Assembly: GCA_947593355.1 (NCBI GenBank)
Contig: CANQDO010000076.1
Span: 1-49,694 of the forward strand
DNA: 49,694 nucleotides
Origin: an uncultured Clostridia bacterium
GTDB lineage: Bacteria > Bacillota > Clostridia > TANB77 > CAG-508
Direction: 5' to 3'
The translations under genes were made by a program, and so were the position numbers. The notes beneath the pieces were generated by a model, which did not search any database, was not told the DNA's origin, and worked only from the letters and a program-made list of their open reading frames with translations. This document shows positions 21,601 to 27,200 of the stretch, one piece after another. The number at the start of each line of letters is the position of its first letter. Positions within the stretch are counted from its first letter, which is position 1.

Positions 21601-24075
21601 ACAAAAGTTTACTATCCAGATATACACACAACAACACCAGGAGAGGAACAAGATGTAGGTAGCGAAGATCCAGAAGACACAGAAACATTAGAACAAGATT
21701 ACAAGATGAAATTCACACTTGAGAAAGTTTGGGAAGATGAAGATAATCATCCAGACGCTGTAGATATAACAATAGATGCTAAAGATGCTCGCAAACTTGA
21801 AGATGGAACAAGAGAAGATTATACTAGCGAAACACAAAGATTAGATTCAACTAACAACTGGACATTTACAGAGGACGAAACACTACAAAAATATGATGAA
21901 GATGGAAACAGAATAGAATATGTAGTAACAGAGTATGAAGTAAATGATGGCGACTTAGAGGATTATGCAAAACCAAAAGTAGAGATGATAGCATCAAGTG
22001 ATGAGTTAAGCGATATGAACAACTACATAATAAGAGTAACAAACTCATACATAGCATACGATATGGACTTAGATACAGAAATGATAAAAGAAGTAACTAA
22101 GATAAACAACAAAGAAATAGGTTCAAAAGACGGAGACGAAACAATAACAGGTATGTCATCAGCAACAGACAAAGTATCATATAGGTTAGAATTTAGTGCT
22201 TACTTAGAAGAATATGAAGGTGAAAAAGCTAAATGGACTATAGTAGATACATTACCATATGCAATAGATGAACGTGCTTCAAACTTAGCAGGAGGAAAAT
22301 ACGAAGAAGTTGAAGACCCAGAAACAGGAGAAATGGAATACAGAATAACATGGTCAAAAGATGTAGAAAGCATAGCTACGGATGATGATGGTAGATTTAC
22401 TATAACAAAAGACATTTCACTAGTATTTAAAGATGTAGATCCAACACAAGCTACCTTAAAGAATACAGCAGAAGGAACAATACTATTAAAGTCAGAAAAG
22501 AACGGAGATACAGCAAAAGCAACAACGACATTAGACATGAATATTGAAGGAAAAGTAATAGTTAGATACGTATATATTGATCCAGAAGATCCAGATCATA
22601 AAGAGAAAGATATAGCACCACAAGAGGAAATTCAAGGTAGAATAGGAAGCTCATACAATACAGACGTAGATACAAACGAAGCAGGAGAGCCATTAAGAAA
22701 AGAACACATACCAGGTTATGTATTAGAAAGTGATAATGGAAAGACAAAAGGAACATTTGATGAAGAAGAACGAATAGTAATCTACTACTATACAAGAGCA
22801 GAAGGAAAAGTAACAGCAAAATATGTAGATGAAAATGGAAACGACATAATACCACCACAAGTTCAAACAGGAAAAGTCGGAGACCCATTTGAAACAGAAC
22901 AAAAGACCTTCGACGGCTATAGACTAAAAGAAGTACAAGGAGACAAAGAAGGAACATATACAGAAGAAGAACAAACAGTAAAATATGTATACGAAAGAAT
23001 ACCTGCAGAAGTAATAGTAAGATACTTAGAGAAAGGTACAAATAGAGAATTAGCACCACAATATACTATGGAAGGCCACGTAGGAGACCCATATCAAGCA
23101 TCAAGAAAATCAATAGACAACTACAGAGCAGTAGAGCCAGAGCCAACAAATAGTACAGGAAACATGACAGAAGCTACAATAACAGTAACATACTATTACG
23201 AAAGAATACCAAGTGGAACAGTAAGAGTAAAATATCTAGATGTAGACACTAAAGAGGAATTAACATACATGGAAGAACATCCAGATGGAACAATGGAAGA
23301 AAAGACATACGGCTATGACATAACAGGAAATGCAGGAGACAAATACACAACAGAAGAAAAAGAAATACCATATTACAACTTATTCAAGAAACCAGAAAAT
23401 GCAGCAGGAGAATTAACAGAAGACGGCGATACAGTAATCTACTATTATCAAAAGAAACCATTTAACTTCAGTATAGAAAAAGTATTCAAGAGTGTAATAC
23501 TAAATGGTGAAGTAAAGAATATAACAAACAACAAGTCAACAAAAGTAGAAATAGTAGCTGCAACAATACCATATGCAAAACTACAAGTAACATATAAGAT
23601 TATTGTAAGAAACACAGGCGAAATAAACGGTAAAGCAAAAGTAATTGAAATGTTACCACAAGGCTACAGATTGGTAAATCCAGCAAACTATTGGGCACAA
23701 ATGCCAGACGGAACACTAGAATCAATAGTAGAACTAAAAGCCGGAGAAACAAAAGAACTAGAAGTAACGCTTGAATGGATAAACTCAAACGACAACTTCG
23801 GAATCTTCGACAACACAGCAAAAATGGTAGACATAGAAAACGAAGCAAACTTCAAAGAAACATCAAAAGACGATAACACATCAACAGCAGAATTGATTAC
23901 AAGTATCAAGACAGGTATGGAAGAAAACGTTATATTAATATCAACAGGAATAGGCTTAATAATAACACTATGCATACTAGTATATCTATACGAAAAATAC
24001 AACAAAGAAAGAGGCATACCAATGAGAAAAATTAAGATAGAGAACAAGAAGATAGTAATCAAGAAAGAGAAGTAA
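673..24075 (+). CDS. Giant DUF11/D2-repeat surface protein, 7800 aa
   Basis: Predicted cell-surface stalk or adhesin. In order: cytoplasmic Cys-containing 9-residue repeats (about 18-60); Lys-rich stretch; membrane segment (about 97-117); SpaA-like fragment (139-228); two DUF11 domains; a SpaA domain split by a DUF11-like domain and a 110-residue domain (about 616-993); MucBP (about 1006-1093); Cna-B (about 1243-1343); about 36 DUF11/D2 repeats (about 1346-6573); further MucBP, Cna-B and DUF11-like modules, with four consecutive MucBP near 7293-7595; a last DUF11-like domain; a transmembrane helix (about 7750-7771) and a Lys-rich tail. There is no LPXTG, so the anchor is probably the helix itself. 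GGAGGT five bases upstream supports the ATG at 673; the ATG at 859 would drop the Cys repeats. Eight repeats carry EF-hand-like loops. Adhesion is inferred from domain type only; the ligand is unknown. Confidence 0.9.
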   Translation: MKEETGNLSKGKGTHEEACETQVKEKACEVQVGEKACETQVKTCEVQAKEKACESKERKKTSMNIRAIFENCKKKLKGAFKKCKETIKETYRNRKKAYISGFASILTVVLLVSIFSMQFQINKTDILSTTSAQQLASSSKYVIYNVNDEELPVVDSEGNEIGTRELIDGKQYYIVETDESGDINKELSEGIYKVVKVNQADETYQLEDETSFIQVSENNEVSEIEVQEFNITNTYVGPEISSKKSYTTEYNNKFVVEGEKITYTITVENSGHMPKQVVVKDTIPDGTTLEQGTIKVDPKQDNAGEEEKVYTEDNLREGIVVTVPAIKPKDEIQSESASNKNSDSGLEVAELDADEPKEVTEVNEQEGNTTTGEEADGSVEDESEGIKGKVTITFVVKVNNLDKGKYSKKIENTAMVDDEPTATIEVMVNKEVPVQLDEIEVTNTYIGPIIDEDKTFTTQEGEAYVKENEKITYKITVENSGLVAKNVKIKDVIPVGTTFESESILIDDAKTYKVDKKVTDEKGTHIEQEDRNTKDLTQTDLTTNGIEVTVPKGTQADDGTITNGKVTLSFVVTVDEFGEEANGKPDYSKTIVNMAEVDNVPTRKVVVVATKNEDGTTKQVTITKKDSKDKKGLAGAQFTLEPKKTDITKQMQTVQVKPALQVTKKITSTPKNNETYTAGERIKCEVTVKNTGNVALKDVNIKDKILENIDNTTSTLIAKYEDENQFTLSEDLLAGESKKITYEYVVTEEDITNETLTNKTNENVESITVTAKAITPGNDEVTANNTTPSVAQSVDTYTFELAEEKYVSKNNVENSKAIAYIPIDLTTQDSYTGKNTLIVNAQINGGISDYGYAMVIEQNSIPEDYEYNDLDKAFIAINGEKGAQDYKVTLEGTKKYTLILIYAKDEIANEGSSDAFTINSVKVVQNEGGKEETITLGETGEEGTTSTTIPYGIYTLTETKAPEHYKQLEGSVTIEIGEQNKIVQDANDEKVKVTLEADNFVVENKTSRVIVHHYLRGTEDTEKPVSVSPDEELKGVAGKDTYETKGKDELEKYERETDKNGEPKKPEDKNKQQVEESGTFEEEDKEVFYYYVWKKANIQSELTKTSDIEKITQKDQPITYKIQYKTTIEQYEGNATITIVDHLPYQLDLDNMQEKEDLADGKYDANAKTITWEITEKDINTYSGGKDSPKKVITITKNIRVIFKDIDANATKVENTVDATLHLETTDQTEKTDPAKKEIPAEFNKDVTVTKTWEYGNEKNIYAKPSGVKLQLYDEKHMETPINEPVELRAGEDGTWTYTFKNLKRFNQDNEEIIYTVKELPLDNESLDYYAPEIQSTANTITIVNRYKGPEISKEKSVEIYNKGQKVEESTRKYALVEDTLKYTITVTNAGGVEKEVIIKDSAPEGSTFVDGSMKINENGKYQVEGADVSTKTEDDLKEGIKVTVPAKEEENGKITLSFEVNIIDDLTKDTGFTKHIKNKATVIDEGAENKPEGYTEETEETDTIVNKSNIEFSKTSTQEQDSKIAANEEIEYIIEVKNTGTAPEEVKIQDREPKDTTYVDKSFSIEEGDVATIALPPYTMDNLKSGITLTLEPNKKVTIKFKVKVNAVNTYHNADKITNKATVNNQETEEVTHKYVEPIIKQSKTATVQRSEGYVLEKELITYTITVTNEGEKEKEVAIKDQIPKEVTPKEETLTITAGDNNILESHKIQELQSEEGLKVTVPAAEDKDTSGAIDETEYGKVVLTFQAGVNALPEGIFEETIRNTAKVDEKDTEETETPVKKSNVTISKVVVQSEEKTEVKAEDTITYKIILDNELGTVEDTVKVQDILPTGVSTDGQDLTIREVGSETPVEGTYLLSNLTGSGIDIKVPAGKQIAITYTVKVTGSELSNDQEITNTAKIVDTDKQSEVKHTYVEPLISSAKDAEIISTNPDHDDGYALEGDTIKYTITLTNKGGAEGKVKVKDIMPSQVQYTGNTQIEVKENGQKAEGKEYTIEQLVSDDGIEVTVPAATKSESGRTASTVTLTFEVKVSENIALGENGYKITVKNTANVDENEPSEAETEVRKEHITVQKTASPQTGTNVKKDDVIKYTITITNDGTAAKTVTVKDKIPTGTKYKENSVEVDGDTKYVKNGEYKTDGDEGPRIETKVTVPAATGEGPEDKKPGQVTVSFEVTVENLDNEQEITNKATVDEQETTTVKHTYIEPVIKSKKKAEIIGKNGLPIEDRNYALEGEKIRYTITVTNTGDLKGNVTIKDTIPNETTFVDHSIKVDGQTTYHVDERQETTTEKTSSNLESGIEVTVPARTSGEDGVKKEGQVELSFEVTINKTTGAPYTRKIENTATVKHDKVDGEDETPKSDDVTVNKPHVTIEKKSDTANSEVAVGNEITYVITATNDGFAPQEVLIKDIIPAGTTFKEDSGVTVEGASNYVSGSEYKTEGEEGKRIEVRAIVPAAKVEEEDSLIKGVVTVQFTVTVTGKKQAESEEVELENGEKIQNIATIVKNPDGESQETETTQPAVEHTFVKPIISAEKQAKLNSEQEYAIEGDTIEYTITLKNDGDYEGEVTVKDTIPEGTELVGNITIEPKQDEEHESGYTKEELQGGIKVKVAARESEEDVGKTEIKFTVQVKPLSKEDSHTKTIVNTAYVGDDDEGTPSETITVNESEIGLSKTAKITDEELESTDIDAQKVKIGSKITYTITVNNTGTAVEKVKVTDQIPEGTTFDNESIKVNQQEEKAKTQEDLTKNGIEVTVEPSGSATIEFTVTVTGEKAGEELDSKVKLNDGDKIVNKAKGTYGSDKSTDSNKVESTYIEPIISSAKKASIKNTELGYVKEGEEITYEITVQNKGSYKGEVIVEDTIPQGTEFVQGSVEVTGDENYSKGNEYIEDEQKVQVTVTVPAASSKEAPGEVKVKFRVKVQDIEEEALTRTINNTAKVTHKGKPENVKSDPVIQNKAKLSIEKKIKTASEEKKDGGKVALNGEITYVIYVKNSGPAKEEVKIKDFIPKGTKLVAGSIKIDDQDTYKEQTLSNKDENDLGRGLEVTVPAKHDEIDGQVKVEFKVRVDGNKTSEGKLQDREIIQNQASVENEKEETQVSNTVQNTYVEPIISGAKKAELVSATEEPIKGREYALEGDRIKYTITVMNKGGIEKVVKIEDTIPSGTKLVEGSLKVEGDSNFSGGKDYNEQTPKIDVSVTVPAATTDKAFGEDVTDDEAGKVTLTFEVTVKELVDVYEEKITNQAIVDGQETQTTTTEVKKPNISVNKTSNTKEKVTIGDEIVYTITVVNEGTAPEEVLVKDAIPAGTKLVSVKIGEDPQDGVTAESLAKGLKVTVPAATTQDEKVNGQVLVEVTVQVTGTKDLEGTKIKDREKIENIAKVNENPAEPDETENEKSSEKVERTYVEPIIESTKTLKVYDKDGVEEITTEERGETLYALEGEIIEYTITVTNKGGLAKDVTIKDSLPAHTHFVDNSVKVNGNGETQVKVGQQSMQAQNVKQNQLGNGVIVNVPSAITDKPSDQDVTEDEAGKVTLSFRVKIDSMEEGTYKQTITNTANVDTKETTQADVEVRKPHVTIEKTSNTVKQKVAKDDEIEYTITLTNDGYAPAEVLVKDVIPEGTEYKANTLKVNKEDKNDQISSLQGEGLTVTVPAAEDTNQDSQINEDEKKKVTIEFTVTVTGQKQADGELENNTPIRNTATLYKDPQDKDTPEKQETTKPVEHTYVKPIITSKKVAKILDADEQPVQDRTYALAGDKIEYTITITNSGDYKGTVNVKDDMPEGVEYTGQDSVTVTTKGQVEVKQYNIDNLKQGFEVEVPAKTDSENGQVTVTFKVTVKELTDHSTHKTTINNVATVGEKTPSSETIVNEAALAISKTSKVTDDGLEDADKEAKNVKVGSIITYTITVTNDGTAPETVKIEDTIPEGTEFVANSIKINNDGDYKVDNGEVSVSTKTEDELKSGISVEVPAKVDANKGKLVLTFEVKVTGKKKDGSRLANGDKIENTGYIEHTGGTRDDSTTENTYIEPIISSAKKAEIFVEEEQPAQRDYALRGDTIKYTITVKNTGAYKGKVTIKDSIPEGTTFVADSIKVTGAPDALESYGETDLTENGITVTVPAANDKNHNTEIDDTEAGIVVLTFKVTVDKMQGEETTKKINNIATVTHKKVQDDPEEPEIKQEPNAEVTVKRPEIKVEKFATASTETNNVTVGDSITYRIVFTNSGDAEGKVKVKDVIPDHTELEAQTIKINDSGTYLGKDLNINGEQTLNDGIEITVPAKTERGNGEVTLEFVVDVQDTDDQTTIENFATVNKDTTDPESQDKQTNKVTNKYVEPVIEREKTATIENVKDRTYAMEGDRIKYTITVTNKGGLEKLVTIKDDAPKGTKFVQDSIEVEGATDIRDDYTLEELKGEGINVTVPAAEDIDEDGQIGEEEEKKVTLSFIVEVEKLQDGKYTTIIENTATVDGTQTPKVETTVNKANIEVEKTSETAKKVKVDDKITYKITVTNKGEAVGEVTLKDKAPEGTEYESLTVEPNTPDYTYEKLSSEGGLKVTIPAAQDTNGNKTIEENEYTKVTLTLVVKVTGKGTGEIELNDGYTIKNVAKYTVDGKETDTDEVTHEYVKPVISSAKVSNVAEDDKVESGDEITYTITVTNKGGLETTVKVADKAPDGTKFKPNSIKVNGQLTEDGEEQLTAGINVPVKAQVEDTPGTGTLEFTVTVNSMNELENGATISNVATVDGDETEEVQDTYAKPIITSEKIAQVVVGEDIQERRDYVAEGETIRYTITIKNSGDAEGTVKVKDRMPQEVQYSADVKIKVNGEEDSNYTVQQLVSDEGIQVKVPAKTDDGDGKVTLSFDVTVGTGFANEANGYTTTITNNATITHNGEEQTAKAETTLKKEHITSTKKGTIQNADDRNYALEGDVIEYTITIENDGTLEKDVKVIDKDVKGAQIIDKIKVEPDQNGVSEFNPQDLTTGITVTVPAKTESNGKVTITFKAKVDNLTEQTYTGTVSNTAQVDDTPVPSTGVTVNKPNITATKTSTVENGINTLKANEVTNGTKLKYTITVNNINGTAPKTVKVKDTIPHEVQFVSGSIVVDNQREESKEEQDLINGIDLTLNPGETKTIEFEVTVQDCEDDTNIVNKATVDEAEVQAENKYVEPKISATKVGKVQGAEDRGYALEKDIIEYTITIKNEGLLAKDVKVTDSNIAGALAEGKVTVAPLPPEGPQEGYDVTDLTSEGITVRVPAATKSEEGVVTPAEVTLTFNARVNAIPEGYEAQVTNTANVDEKDVTSTPVDVKKPHIVASKSSDKQEKTVKAGDTITYTITLDNQGTAPGTALVKDEKITQTQGISYTREATVTVTGVEGLDNKTIGDLIGEGISVEVPAGKQVTLSFTVSVTGDSLNNKAEITNVASVNGQNTPEVTDTFVKPIIEVTKKAEIRDKVQDRDYAVEGDTIIYTIVIANKGGAEGTVKIKEEMPAEVSYEESGKVTVKDVTDGETGEEKEQYTIQNLLEGQNVTVEAGKTLELSFEVTVEPFGDTEQGTTKKVVNKVVVNDKEDEPKQAEITVNTADIAGSKKAEIMDGAEGLEENQVTKGTKIKYTITVTNNGDADGKAVVKDIVPEGTKLVPDSVQVDGDPSHSISQEYSEETKQIEETVTVKVGGNVKVSFEVIVEDLEDGKTIQNSASVNDGSTTSVQHTYVEPVITATKSASPETGSKVVANQEIKYTITVTNTGRAKATATVKDEIPDGTIFKERSIKVKGAEESEKDASSLREGIQVEVPAATDLDGNGIIDDGEEGKATVEFTVKVKPENEMDDLATIENEATVTEPKTDANITTPTVTHTYTEPNITASKTAQVTERKDPKNASGLSNTQVTVGDKIKYTITVTNSGHADGTAVVKDVLPKGVQYSDEFTVVGDKSGALHDINQLTSEEGMTVTVPAKTGEENGKVTISFTVTVVDGQDDNAMSNGDKIVNKATVNGNITTEEVTHTYVEPDMTAKKEAEIVGLDDVKLERNYALEGDTIKYTITVTNKGEANGQVTIKDTIPQGTSFVPESIKVDGALDTKESYDLSDLTSNGIIVTVPKANNADEDPEISEAEETKVTVTFKVTVNPMGEDELTEKIKNTADVNGKEVPSEDVEVDKPQISITKSSDPENKAKVKAGQDITYSIKVANKGTAPEQVLIKDTIPAGTEYVVEDGITVESSDGSVEDLHETYTLEQLTENGIEVKVPAGKDSNNDGNIRDDEAGTVTVSFKVKVTGKGKTNGQFIENTAEVDEEPENGENIPRRSNKVQHEYIEAIISSIKTAHTQYEKAYVVAGEEITYTITLTNDGDLEKEVLVKDTIPQGTDFVEESLEVKSGEDTISHEISELTGEGIRVKVPAATEETPLVSRTSGIATITFKVKVKETKDLTDVTDIINVAEVNKDPDNTPEPGSENPNVQRPEVTTPLVSYEKTAEITRAEEPQEDLESTLQENQVTVGDTITYTITVKNKGTKEVTGITIEDKVPDGTELIRIDKEETLPTDKGSYEDTTNTITWTVNEIAPGTTKQVSFTVKVKYTEDEEVTITNVAKVDDKETNTTEHEYVKPEPELIEKNVTKTSSTPEIVTKEGRVSYEVTFKAKVDKFVGKAKITMIDTLPYPLDLEEMQQIAEENGIDTSEENWLEQLFKGGKYAQTDNDDGSKKYTITWEEYAEDIDTFKDGNVQEITRTKTLELKYAYGKLDGTVSELVNKVEAKIDLIEPSDDGDEIVKPDEDPAEAEVKIPMKIESTVTTHHYIYDPELPEGEQYTTEQLADDEQQTGKIGEHYTTEPSNQVPANYECKNSTPEGKDGLFEDEDKEVTYYYQLKTPQVSSQIDKTIVVKEGGAVKEEKAEEEPDVVTTKVLTKEGGLVEYDITYTAHVKDYIGKVKVEIVDTLPAPIDKSKSDLQDGEYSEEDNTITWTETINDVDTFAGNGEEYADGTFTKTFTKHISVVYVVEDKVAELENTVTGSTKVYYPDIHTTTPGEEQDVGSEDPEDTETLEQDYKMKFTLEKVWEDEDNHPDAVDITIDAKDARKLEDGTREDYTSETQRLDSTNNWTFTEDETLQKYDEDGNRIEYVVTEYEVNDGDLEDYAKPKVEMIASSDELSDMNNYIIRVTNSYIAYDMDLDTEMIKEVTKINNKEIGSKDGDETITGMSSATDKVSYRLEFSAYLEEYEGEKAKWTIVDTLPYAIDERASNLAGGKYEEVEDPETGEMEYRITWSKDVESIATDDDGRFTITKDISLVFKDVDPTQATLKNTAEGTILLKSEKNGDTAKATTTLDMNIEGKVIVRYVYIDPEDPDHKEKDIAPQEEIQGRIGSSYNTDVDTNEAGEPLRKEHIPGYVLESDNGKTKGTFDEEERIVIYYYTRAEGKVTAKYVDENGNDIIPPQVQTGKVGDPFETEQKTFDGYRLKEVQGDKEGTYTEEEQTVKYVYERIPAEVIVRYLEKGTNRELAPQYTMEGHVGDPYQASRKSIDNYRAVEPEPTNSTGNMTEATITVTYYYERIPSGTVRVKYLDVDTKEELTYMEEHPDGTMEEKTYGYDITGNAGDKYTTEEKEIPYYNLFKKPENAAGELTEDGDTVIYYYQKKPFNFSIEKVFKSVILNGEVKNITNNKSTKVEIVAATIPYAKLQVTYKIIVRNTGEINGKAKVIEMLPQGYRLVNPANYWAQMPDGTLESIVELKAGETKELEVTLEWINSNDNFGIFDNTAKMVDIENEANFKETSKDDNTSTAELITSIKTGMEENVILISTGIGLIITLCILVYLYEKYNKERGIPMRKIKIENKKIVIKKEK
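724..852 (+). repeat. 27-bp repeats encoding ACETQVKEK-type units at the N terminus
   Basis: Five tandem units lie at 724-750, 751-777, 778-798 (a short 7-codon unit), 799-825 and 826-852. Each encodes (A/T)CE followed by a Lys/Glu-rich stretch, and each has one Cys. They lie before the first membrane segment, so they should face the cytoplasm unless the later ATG at 859 is the true start. Confidence 0.85.
4710..20390 (+). repeat. About 36 DUF11/D2-type domains in tandem (protein-level repeat array)
   Basis: I counted 36 successive copies of the core xITYTITVxNxG...VxIKDxIPxGT, each about 145 residues. Each domain begins with a strand holding a conserved Lys (for example SSAKKAEI) and ends with a strand of the form NxATV. 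Two linker classes alternate: (T/H)YVEPIIS followed by YALEGD, and VxKPxVxIxKTS followed by VGDEI. The repeat unit is therefore a pair of domains, about 0.85-0.95 kb of DNA. Alternation is regular from about 4.7 to 14.5 kb and is broken near 14.5-15.8 kb and 17.7-18.6 kb. The Lys/Asn pattern fits isopeptide-forming D2-type domains; the bonds are inferred, not seen. Confidence 0.85.
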
Positions 24076-24082
24076 ACTATTA

Positions 24083-24113
24083 GGGACGGGGTTAAATAGT
24101 TTAACCCCATCCC
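24083..24113 (+). terminator. Hairpin after the giant gene
   Basis: A 14-bp stem (24083-24096 with 24100-24113, one mismatch) has a 3-base TAG loop and begins GGGACGGGGTTAAA. It is followed only by the AT-rich AATTATTTAT, not a clean T run. It may terminate weakly or allow read-through into the paralogue 90 bases downstream. Confidence 0.55.
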
Positions 24114-24202
24114 AATTATTTATAATATTATTATGCATAATGATTTAGTATCATACAATGAGTATTTATAACATTATTAATAAAAATATGGAGGATGAGT
24201 AA

Positions 24203-27200
24203 TTGAAACTTAAGAAGCGAGAAGAAAAAATATTAACAAAAGGTATAAAACAGAGTAATAATCCTTTAAGTAAAATTAAAGATATGACTACTATAATAAC
24301 AGTAATTTTGCTAATAAGCATAATTACTGCATTTATAATGTCTGCAATTTTTGTAAATACAGAAAGTATAAGTCATTTTTTTAGTCCAATTAAAGAATAT
24401 AGTGATGGAAATACTAAATCATTATCAAATAATATAAATACAATAGCTAGAGAGCAAACAAATAATCAACTAGAAAAAATTGAAAATTTAATAGGAAAAT
24501 ATCAATTTAATATAACAGGGGGAAGTGCATTCTTAACAAAAAATGGAGAGTATTCGCATATTCCTAATATGGCACAATATGAATTAGATCATTCATCTAC
24601 CTTACTTAGCAATTCTTCAGGGGGATATTTAAGTGAAGAATACAACAAAGGAGGTAGTATTTATAAAGCATATTTAATAATAGAATCATCTTCAGATGGT
24701 TGTTATAATGCTTCTAATAAAACTTATAATAATAACACAGGTCTTAACCATTGGCCAGTTACTATTGTTGGAAGTAATTCAACATTAACTAAACCAGTAG
24801 ATGTTTATTGCTATTCAGGAAATAATATAAGAAGAATGGGTTATATAGATATTACAGAATTTGTAAAGGAAAATGGATATGGTTGGTATTACGTATGTAA
24901 TGTACCATATGATCAAACAAATCAAATGTCTGGAAATGATACTTTTGCTGGATGGAAAATGGTTGTAATAGAAGAAAATGAAAAATTACCATCTAGAGTG
25001 TTAGAATTAGCATTAGGATGTGTAGCTACAAACGGAGTACATTCAGGTGCTTCTTTAACAATAAATTTGGAAGGATTAAAAACATATCAAACAGGAACTG
25101 TAACAGGACAATTATTATATAGTTTGGCAGGTGCAGATCCAAATGCTAGTACACAAAACAATACGATAAAGTATGGGTATAGTACAACTGATTCTATCGA
25201 ATCAAGCTCATTAAAAACTATTACAACAAGTAATAAAGTAAGAACACCGCTTAACCCATTAACATTTATGTATTCAAGAAATGGTATTCCATTAAGTTCA
25301 ATTGGATATAGTAAATCAACTTATAAAACACCAAATTACTTCATACCAAGTACAACAACGTATACAAGTTCTAAACCATCATCAGGTACATATTATGAAA
25401 CAGATAGCTCAGACATAGAGCTACTAGACATAGATGGAGTAACAAAAAAACATGATGTTAAATATGGAAACAGTATGAAAACAATAGGTCTATATTTTGA
25501 AACAGTAACAGGTGTAGCACTTATAAGTGATATTTTAGGTATTGTAGTAGATATAGATACGCCAACATTTTCATCAGAACAGACAACGACATTAAATTCA
25601 GAAACAGAACTTACAACAAGTGCTACAGTAACAGGAAAAGTAACAAATACAACTGCAGCCTCAGATATAGGATTAAAAGAAGAAACTTTTATAATAACTA
25701 TAGATAAAGGACTAACGATAGATAATTATACAGTAATAACACATGCTAATAGTGCAGACACAACAGGAAAAGCTATTACAGGAGTAATAGATAGAATCAA
25801 TAATACAATTACTTTTAAAGATGCCAATTTAAACGTAAAAGGATCTTATATAGATTACACCGTTAATTGTACGAAAAACGATACAGTAAGAACGAAATTT
25901 ACAAATGAAGCAAGACTATCAGGATATTATTTTAATGTAGTAGAAACAGATAAATATATTACAGGTGCAACATACGCAACCTCTTCAGCAATACCAATTT
26001 ATAGTCTTACAATAGACCCAAATACAGGAAAATGGGATGATAAAGAAACTAGTTCAGTATTTGGATTAAGAAGTGGAGAAAAGAAAAATATAGATGTACC
26101 TACAAAGTTAGGCTATACATTTAATGGTTGGACTTTAACAGGAACGGGTTCATCAATGGTAGATTTAAAAGCAAAATCTGACTTTACAATGGGTTCACAA
26201 AGTGCAACATTACAAGCACAATGGGTACCAAATAAGAATACTAAGTATACAGTAAAGCATTGGCTACAAAAAGAGGGAAAAGGTACAGAAGAAAATGCAA
26301 CTAACTATGACATGCACGAAGCAGTAACAGCAGAGGGAGAAACAGATTCGACAGTAACTGCACAGGTTAATACTTATGATGGTTTTATATCACCAGATGC
26401 TAAGCAAGTAAAAATAACAGCAGATGGCTTAGCAGAAGTAGACTATTATTATATAAGAAAAGAAACAGATACAACAAGTGCTATAACAAAAGGTGGAACA
26501 GAAGAAATAACTGAAAAAAATCAAGAAGTTAATTATAACATTAAATATACAGCAAGTATAGACAATTATACTGGTAATGCAACAATAACTATAATAGATA
26601 CACTACCTTATGAAATAGATGAAGATGCATCACAATTAGGTGATGGTGCAATATATAGTAAAGAAAATAAAACTATTACATGGGAAGAACATGAAAATAA
26701 CATAGACATACTAACAGAAGGAAAAGCGCATACTATAACAATAGAGAAAAATATAAAAATAGTATATAGTAATTTAAATACAAATGATACAAGTTTTGTA
26801 AACAAAGTATCAGGACAAGTGTATTTAGAAGCAACAGGGCAAACAATATATACAGATCAAGCACAAAAAGAAACTAAAACAAATTTCTATAAAGATATAA
26901 CAGTTACAAAAAAATGGGAACATGGAAATAATATATATGGAAATCCAGAAAAAGTAACATTACAAATAAAAAATGGAAATGATATAGTAAATTCACATGA
27001 TGTAACAATAGCAAATAAAGTAGGTGAAGACCAAAACACATGGAACTATAAATTTGAGCATTTACCAAAATATAATGAAAGTGGAGAAGTAATAAACTAT
27101 ACCATAGATGAAGTAGAATTAGAATATTATAGAAAAAATATAGATGAAGCAAACAAAACAATTACAAATACATATATAGGTCCAGAAATTAGTGGTAGCA

